Shown in pieces: positions 58,501-64,000 of a stretch of DNA of 64,000 nt (position 1 is the stretch's first letter; each line of letters begins with the position of its first letter). The DNA is from Psettodes erumei (Eukaryota > Chordata > Actinopteri > Pleuronectiformes > Psettodidae). A program made the position numbers and the translations under genes. The notes beneath the pieces were generated by a model that had not been told where the DNA came from, searched no databases, and was given only the letters and a program-made list of their open reading frames with translations. The stretch is taken from assembly GCA_016785225.1 (NCBI GenBank), contig JAFBJZ010000351.1, forward strand, positions 589,501 to 653,500. The letters are read 5' to 3'.

Positions 58501-59039
58501 GGCAGCTGCATCTCGACACGACTACATGTTTAGCCAGTTTTGTGGAAACAAACACGAATCAGTTATAGTTGTCTGCTTCACAGCGTTTAGGCGTTTCAAG
58601 TGGAATTTCCCCTTTGGTATACTCCCACAGCCCGGCGGTGCAACATGCTCGAGTGGCATCAGAGAGGAGCGAGTGGCATCGCTCCTGGTAGGATAACGCA
58701 CGTTAGGCACATGGCCTGCGTTCAACTCATTTCTGAGTCAGTCAGCAGTCCACGGATATTCCAACAGGTCCGCCGGAGCGCCGAGACCCTCAGAACCCTG
58801 ATTGTATCCCACGCCTGATTTCAGTGCTAATTCAAGCCTCACACCCAGTATCATTTGGCAGTAATGCGGAGGTAAAGCAGCGGCGGTCTCAAAGGCATCC
58901 TTCAGTCCTCACTTCCATATGCTCTGCTTTGAGCCAATTTATATTTAGTGTTCTCTTTAACCTCTGTGTTATCTGGAATTCACAGGCATGAAGGACAGAG
59001 GATGAAACGGAATGTTTATTGAGTTGTAAATATTGTAAA
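58501..59039. other. no gene seen
   Basis: Unique sequence. A short direct repeat of GAGTGGCATC lies near 58651 and 58670. Nothing else is assigned. Confidence 0.45.
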
Positions 59040-59420
59040 TGGAATCATGATGTTGCGCCCCCTCCTTGTGAGGCGTTTCCAATTATGGAAGGGTAATAAG
59101 ACTCCTTTGTCGGGTCAAATCCAGCACGTCTGGCTGTATGATTGCTCCTGTGCTAAGTTAAAGACCGATGTGAGGGCCGCACTCAGGAAATGTGCTACAG
59201 TTGCTGGGAGGAATTGTCCGGCTATCTGTCCTCCTGAGCACACAGCCATTCCTGTTCGGAGAATATGCTCATTACGGTCAAAACAGGTTGTCGAGTCTTT
59301 ATTAGAAAGATCCTTGTGATGTCCTCATTTGTCTCACTGGCCATTATAGTTAAATTCAGTCGCGGTGCAAAAGCCTGTTAATTATGGTTAATATTTACTG
59401 CAAGACCGTGTTGTGCACAC
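59040..59420. promoter_or_regulatory. candidate conserved block, probably non-coding
   Basis: Repeat-free sequence with TCCAATTATGGAAGG, GCCATTATAGTTAAATTC and GTTAATTATGGTTAATATT. A 90-codon open frame (59047-59319) covers most of it but shows no known domain and no clear splice sites. Conserved non-coding DNA is the likelier reading. Confidence 0.38.
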
Positions 59421-59699
59421 ACTGGAGCAGCTTTACGGCGGCGAGAGAATGGCAAGCGTAAATACCAGAGCTCACACGCTGACATGCGTTTAATTATTGA
59501 TGAAAAAAGACACGCGTGTAAGCTTGTGCACGTGCGGAGATGTTCACATGTTGCCTGGCTGCTCAGCGGGTGCGTTTGAGTCCGTGTACTGATGCGCGGA
59601 GAGCGGGGCATGTTTTGTGCAAGAGAAGCGCACAAGCAGACATTTACGAGCCCGAGTAAGAATGAGTGCTGAGGGGGATGAAGCACATTTGTAGAAACA
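59421..59699. other. no gene seen
   Basis: CpG-containing unique sequence. The 102-codon minus-strand frame is featureless. Confidence 0.45.
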
Positions 59700-59960
59700 A
59701 AACACTTGATAAACAGTTCATAAACATGCCACTTTTAATCTCAAGGCAACTGGTGAATGCAGCCTCTTAACACTGGATACCATTTGATTGTTCTCAATAT
59801 AATTACGCTGCCTTAAAACATTTTATTAGCAAATTAAATCCATCCTGACTAGAAGAACATTATCTGTGTGTTTGGACAGATAATGAAAATCGAAATTCAA
59901 TCAAATTAATTGCAATTGCAGTCATATTTCTAACTTGAATTTCAGAAGAACGGAAAACAG
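59700..59960. promoter_or_regulatory. candidate conserved non-coding element
   Basis: Strongly AT-rich, CpG-free and repeat-free: ATATAATTACGCTGCC, TTATTAGCAAATTAAATCC, GACAGATAATGAAAATCG and CAAATTAATTGCAATTGCAG. Multiple homeodomain-type cores and one DNA-wide inverted ATTGCAAT word. No open frame. Confidence 0.45.
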
Positions 59961-60364
59961 TGATACAGTAAAGCAGATTTAAAGCGTGAGGCCGCGGTAG
60001 CAGCTCTGTACTGAGGCAGAGCAGTGCTCGAGCTTCAGCTAAATGCTAATGCCGGCATCGCCATGTTGGCATGTTGGTCAAATATCACCACAGAGCAGTC
60101 TGGATATATCACACGTGTTGCATTTAAAAAACACAGCGCACCGCCACCAGGAGACGCCCATATCTGCGTGTTAAGAACACGTTAACAAGTTATGGGCAAC
60201 ACCGACTGAACCGAGCGTTGAGAAGCAGGCGGGGTCAGATTCTTCTCCGAAGCTCATGGCGAGACGCCGGATACGAGCCAGACTGTGACTTGATTCTTCA
60301 GTCAACACAATGTCAACACGAGTACCGGGATTTGGAGTGAGACGTGCTGTGAACATGGCTGTAG
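59961..60364. other. no gene seen; possible GCTAATGCC-type repeat trace
   Basis: GCTAAATGCTAATGCCGGCATC followed in part by CATGTTGGCATGTTGG is repeat-like in wording but unassigned. Confidence 0.35.

Positions 60365-60391
<27 letters not shown>
60365..60391. repeat. (GT)13 microsatellite
   Basis: A perfect GT array ending in GGGTG. Confidence 0.94.
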
Positions 60392-60395
<4 letters not shown>

Positions 60396-60779
60396 TAGCT
60401 GCAGTGGCTGGTGATAGATGGTAATGATATGATACATGACATCTGTAGCCGGTGTAATGACGTGCAGGCTGTTGGTTATTGGAGCCTATGTCGAACATTG
60501 CTCTGCTGTGATGAGGTGCGACTGCCTCACACCTTAGAGTTAATGCAGATTTACATTTTTTTATTTTAAACACTGGAGGCATTTCGCTGGCTGACTTGCA
60601 GTGAGTGAGCACGCGCTGCACGCCTTCACTGTCTTCCTGTCAACACACTCTGACAGGAAACATGGTTGTTTATGCATGTTGTGACTCCTTGGAGGGAACA
60701 AACTTGTGGCTCTCGGCTTATGTAACAACCCGTCGAACTGCTCAGCCGCCCTGCCACCAAATACTAATGTTCAAAAAAA
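60392..60779. other. no gene seen
   Basis: Unique sequence without recognised features. Confidence 0.5.
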
Positions 60780-61030
60780 TATAAAAAAACATAACCCCTG
60801 CTGTCATCACAGACATATTTTAGTGTCAAAGTAAATCAGTTCAACGAGGGTAATATTATTCACTGGGCTGCCGCTAATGAAATGTGATTTGAATGAGATG
60901 CATTGGATAAGGGCTGAGAGGCTTGTTAATACATGGCTGTGGCTTCACTGTCCTAGATGCAACTGATTTGCAGCTGATTTCAGGTCCTGGAGCACCGCTG
61001 GCTCACACAGCTCTCTAAAAACTCTATAGC
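60780..61030. promoter_or_regulatory. candidate conserved non-coding element upstream of the tRNA gene
   Basis: GGTAATATTATTCACTGG, CCGCTAATGAAATGTG, TTGAATGAGATGCATTGG and TTGTTAATACATGG in repeat-free sequence. It ends about 110 bp before the tRNA gene. Confidence 0.38.
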
Positions 61031-61142
61031 ACTGACACTATGACAGCAGAGATGGGGGACGATGAAGATTCTCCTATCGTCATATATAGCTACACATCAT
61101 CCATACAGATTAGAGAATAAGAGAACATTAACAATGCTATCT

Positions 61143-61215
61143 GTTTCCGTAGTGTAGCGGTTATCACGTTCGCCTAACACGCGAAAGGTCCCCGGTTCGA
61201 AACCGGGCGGAAACA
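61143..61215 (+). tRNA. tRNA-Val (anticodon AAC)
   Basis: A complete 73-base tRNA without an intron that decodes GUU valine codons (A34 is normally modified to inosine, widening this to GUC and GUA). Acceptor stem GTTTCCG pairs with CGGAAAC, followed by discriminator A. The anticodon stem TTCGC/GCGAA encloses loop CTAACAC with AAC at 61176-61178. The T arm is CCCGG-TTCGAAA-CCGGG. Internal Pol III promoters are intact: A box TAGTGTAGCGG (61150-61160, TRGYNNANNNG) and B box GGTTCGAAACC (61194-61204). The sequence is nearly identical to the vertebrate tRNA-Val(AAC) I know, so it is probably functional. CCA is not encoded, as expected for a eukaryotic nuclear gene. No other tRNA gene is visible nearby. 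Confidence 0.98.
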
Positions 61216-61219
61216 TGAC

Positions 61220-61223
61220 TTTT
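61220..61223 (+). terminator. RNA polymerase III T-run terminator
   Basis: Four T begin five bases after the tRNA 3' end. TTTT is the minimal vertebrate Pol III termination signal, which supports the tRNA being an active gene. Confidence 0.85.
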
Positions 61224-61743
61224 CCATATATACTTCAACTTGTCTTTAATGATTTAACTGACATCATAAATAAAGTATTTCTCTGTCAATCTATAGGAAG
61301 ACCTTAATGCCAATCTCTGTCATTTCTTGAGATTCCTGAACTTGACAAACAACTGAAACTGTATTTGAAATATATAAAAGACCTCATGTCTCACATTTGT
61401 CCAGCAGATAAATGTTGAATGAATTATCTCTTAATCTAACTGTGTTTGTAGTCAGGCTATTACATATTTTAGGATCCTGTTTTTCAAAAGCTGACATTTG
61501 ATGCACACAAACTCTCGGGCCCCACAGTTTACTCCATAGAGTTACTTTGACATTGAATGTTTTGTTGTCTCGCCGACTGTAAATATACTTTTATCTGACT
61601 GAAGAGAAAGCCCCCCCAGGCATTCACAACACTAAACTCATCCACGGCAAAAAGGTCCCAGACAGTATGAGATCATCAGCAGAGGAGGCACAGATTTCTA
61701 TTTTTGTCGGTGAACAGTTGACGTTTTAACTCGCCCTGCCACG

Positions 61744-61745
<2 letters not shown>
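61224..61745. other. no gene seen
   Basis: AT-rich unique sequence; one C run near 61610. Unassigned. Confidence 0.5.

Positions 61746-61778
<33 letters not shown>
61746..61778. repeat. (GT)16 microsatellite
   Basis: A perfect GT array in unique sequence. Confidence 0.95.
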
Positions 61779-61781
<3 letters not shown>

Positions 61782-62439
61782 CGGGGTCAGAAGACACTGA
61801 GCTGTACTCTGTGGAAGATGTATGAGCATGGCCTGACAGACAAGAGCCTCGGGGAGCGAAATGTAAAGTGGGAGGAAAATCATTAGCTTTGTTTGCATGT
61901 TCTCTCTCAATTACTTGTCTCAAAATGTAAACGGTGGAGAAAAAAAAAAAAAAAAGGAGAAGATCCGCCGCCTGGATGACACTTTATCACAGGCTTTTGT
62001 ATCGCAGACGCACGTGGCTTCAAAAAGCATCCTCACCTATATATAGTGGCATGAATTACAGCTCCCCTGCTCAGCCCCTGCCTGGGCCCCAATCACAAAG
62101 CCACATTTCACGGCGAAGGGGGATGTGGGCACCTCCACATTGTGACAAAACTATTGCTCATTCCACCTCTCAATATTTATCATAGTACAATTTCCCCCCA
62201 CCGCCTCGCTCTCGAGGGTATGATTTATGACACACTCACCCTCAGCCTCATCAGAACGACGACACGTTCATCACGGGGACTTTCACAGGCATCGGTTTTG
62301 TTTAATCCATGAGCGGGGAGAAGAGGAGGAAGAAGAGGAAGAAGGGCGGCAGACAGCGAGGTAGAGATAGATGGAAACGGGGAGAACTGGAACTGGAGAG
62401 GGCGAAGCAGACTGAATGGAAAAGAGAAGGAAGAGCGCT
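61779..62439. other. no gene seen; A run and AG-rich tract
   Basis: A run at about 61940-61955. A GAGGAGGAAGAAGAGG-type purine tract lies near 62320-62345. Frames of 61-83 codons start in these runs. Confidence 0.5.
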
Positions 62440-62600
62440 TCCACTTATCTATACATCAAAGAGGTGACACTGCCTTGCAAATTTGCTAAAGCTCATTTGT
62501 AATGTTTTCCGCTTGTCACTGGCCTTAATGCGCACAGCTCATGGGAGTCGCAGCCTGCCACATGATCAATGGGAAGAGAGGGAAGTTACATCTCACCATT
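62440..62600. promoter_or_regulatory. candidate conserved non-coding element
   Basis: TATACATCAAAGAGGTGACAC, GCAAATTTGCTAAAGC and ACATGATCAATGGG in repeat-free sequence. ATCAAAG is TCF/LEF-like and CAAATTTG is a palindrome. Confidence 0.35.
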
Positions 62601-63149
62601 AAACGCTTTTGACTCGCAATATGCAAAGCGCGGCCGCGGTGAGTGATGCTTTTTTGCGCCGGCTGGGGGTGCGGGGGAGTTGTCAGATAGATTATAAATT
62701 GCACTTTTGCTGCTCAAACCGAAGGCGCGCTCCCCTGCATGCAAAGGCGGAGGCTTTGTTGAGCGCTCTTTCAAAGTCACCCCCGGCCTCCTGACGCCTG
62801 TGAAGCAGCCCGTGCAGTGGGGGCCGCTGCTGGGACTCGGGCCAGCTGTAACGGGAGTGGAGCCGGAGCTTGTTATCCAGCCGCTTTGCTTCGCACACAC
62901 CCTGTAATGATTTTGCAGTGATTATGAAGTGTCTTCAGGGTCGAGGGGTCCCTCCTTTAAATCATCGACTAATTGGCCAAGCTGGTCATTTGTGGATTAG
63001 AGAAAAAAAAGGAATCGCTTTGTAGTTTTAAAAGCTGCAAAGCACTCCCCCCACCCCATCAACTTTTTCTTTCTTTCAGCCCTTTGTCATTGTCGACACT
63101 CACACTTTCTCCCACCGCGCTGAGTTCGCCTCCTCCTGAGGGTGGCCAA
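62601..63149. other. no gene seen
   Basis: GC-rich unique sequence from 62625 to 62880, then pyrimidine-rich. The 104-codon minus-strand frame and its plus-strand mirrors (62586-62907) have no domain. Confidence 0.45.
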
Positions 63150-63345
63150 ATCAAGTCAAATGCAGCTAACATGTCATTCATCATGATTATTATACTCTCA
63201 ACGATTCTTTCCGGGAATTCCCCTGAAAGTCACTCCATACTGGGCCAATATTAAAAACACCTCAATCCACCCGATAATTAAAGTCTATCAAAGCATAATC
63301 ATCAATTATATATGTGTCATAATCTATTTTTGTTTTCCACTAAAC
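63150..63345. promoter_or_regulatory. candidate conserved element with kappa-B/GAS-like palindrome
   Basis: GGGAATTCCC at 63213-63222 is a perfect palindromic NF-kappaB-type site and overlaps TTCCGGGAA (63209-63217), a STAT-type TTCNNNGAA site. The rest is AT-rich: GATTATTATACTC, CCGATAATTAAAGTC, AGCATAATCATCAATTATA. Repeat-free. Confidence 0.42.
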
Positions 63346-63519
63346 ACCTTGAGTGGGGAAAAAAAAAAAATCTTGACATCCGCAGCCCGAGCCTGAGAGT
63401 TGTATTTGACAGCCCAGCTGAATATTGCAGACTCTGGTGAAGAGAAAGGGTCTTTAATTTGCAGTGTGCGGGGGAATGGGGATCAGTTTGAAATAACCTG
63501 ATTATTGGAGGGGGGGGCT
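63346..63519. other. no gene seen
   Basis: An A run at about 63359-63370 and a G run near 63510-63517, otherwise unique. Confidence 0.5.
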
Positions 63520-63800
63520 GTCAAAGCAGGAAGAGATCTCATTAACAAGGTGCATTTAGACGTGTTGGATTCCAACATGTGTCGCGATAGAGGCTTGGAT
63601 GTCCCACCTTTCCATAAGTTTGTTTCATAAGCATCTTGGGGAAATAAAATAATTTGGGATACCTGGGGACACAGGAGAGGAATCCAGTCATCAGTCGGCA
63701 GGTGAAAATTGCAAACTGGCAGTCTGCTTCGCCATTAGCGGTGCATTAAGAGCACCTGTCAGCTCTCGGGTCTAATTCGCTCATCCAAATTATAACCTGC
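63520..63800. promoter_or_regulatory. candidate conserved non-coding element
   Basis: GATCTCATTAACAAGGTGC, AAATAAAATAATTTGGG, CGCCATTAGCGGTGCATTAAG and GGTCTAATTCGCTC in a repeat-free block. There is no open frame. Confidence 0.4.
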
Positions 63801-64000
63801 TACTATAAAACAAACCTTTTCTGCTGATCCGTGTGCTTCGCCTCTGACTGGAGCTGCTGGATTAGCAGAAGCAGATGTCATATAATCATAACACACAAAT
63901 TACTTTTTGTCGGTGAAATACAGCCATTGTTTGTCCACCCAACTCTCTACTTGCTCCGACCGATCCAAACATGACGAAGCCTCCGGGGGGGGAATTTTAG
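63801..64000. other. no gene seen; window end
   Basis: Unique AT-rich sequence ending in a short G run. Confidence 0.5.

Overview
The window reads as non-coding nuclear DNA from a ray-finned (teleost) fish. The evidence is very dense (CA/GT)n microsatellites, a decayed Tc1-type transposon of a family common in fish, several fragments resembling dispersed teleost repeats, and an intact vertebrate-type tRNA-Val(AAC) gene. I recognise no protein-coding exon. The long open frames come from reading through simple repeats, or lack recognisable domains and splice structure. The stretch is therefore most likely intergenic, or a large intron, beside a gene I cannot name.

Layout. From 1 to about 29 kb the DNA is GC- and CpG-richer and full of simple repeats: (GT)62 at 5094, (AC)34 at 3881, (GT)24 at 25866, a 29-base G run at 23604 and several G-quadruplex-prone tracts. 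Between these lie patches of unique sequence rich in homeodomain, POU and forkhead-like motifs. From about 29 kb to the end the DNA is AT-richer and CpG-poorer. It holds more and longer unique blocks of the kind seen in vertebrate conserved non-coding elements (27.6-28.0, 30.2-30.8, 35.6-36.0, 38.8-39.1, 41.1-42.1, 42.5-42.9, 45.1-45.5, 52.1-52.3, 59.0-60.0 and 63.1-63.8 kb). The Tc1 remnant lies on the minus strand at 48.7-49.6 kb. The tRNA gene is at 61143-61215 (+), with intact A and B boxes and a T-run terminator.

How it fits together. A gene-poor tract with many homeodomain-motif blocks is what the regulatory surroundings of a developmental transcription-factor gene usually look like. 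That is inference: no alignment was possible, so the 'candidate conserved element' entries carry low to moderate confidence. They mark sequence for comparison and do not assert enhancers. I found no sign of an undescribed multi-gene system. The strongest unexplained signals are homotypic motif clusters (TCF/LEF-like at 38.84-39.05 kb, forkhead-like at 9.2 kb) and several perfect or near-perfect palindromes inside candidate elements.
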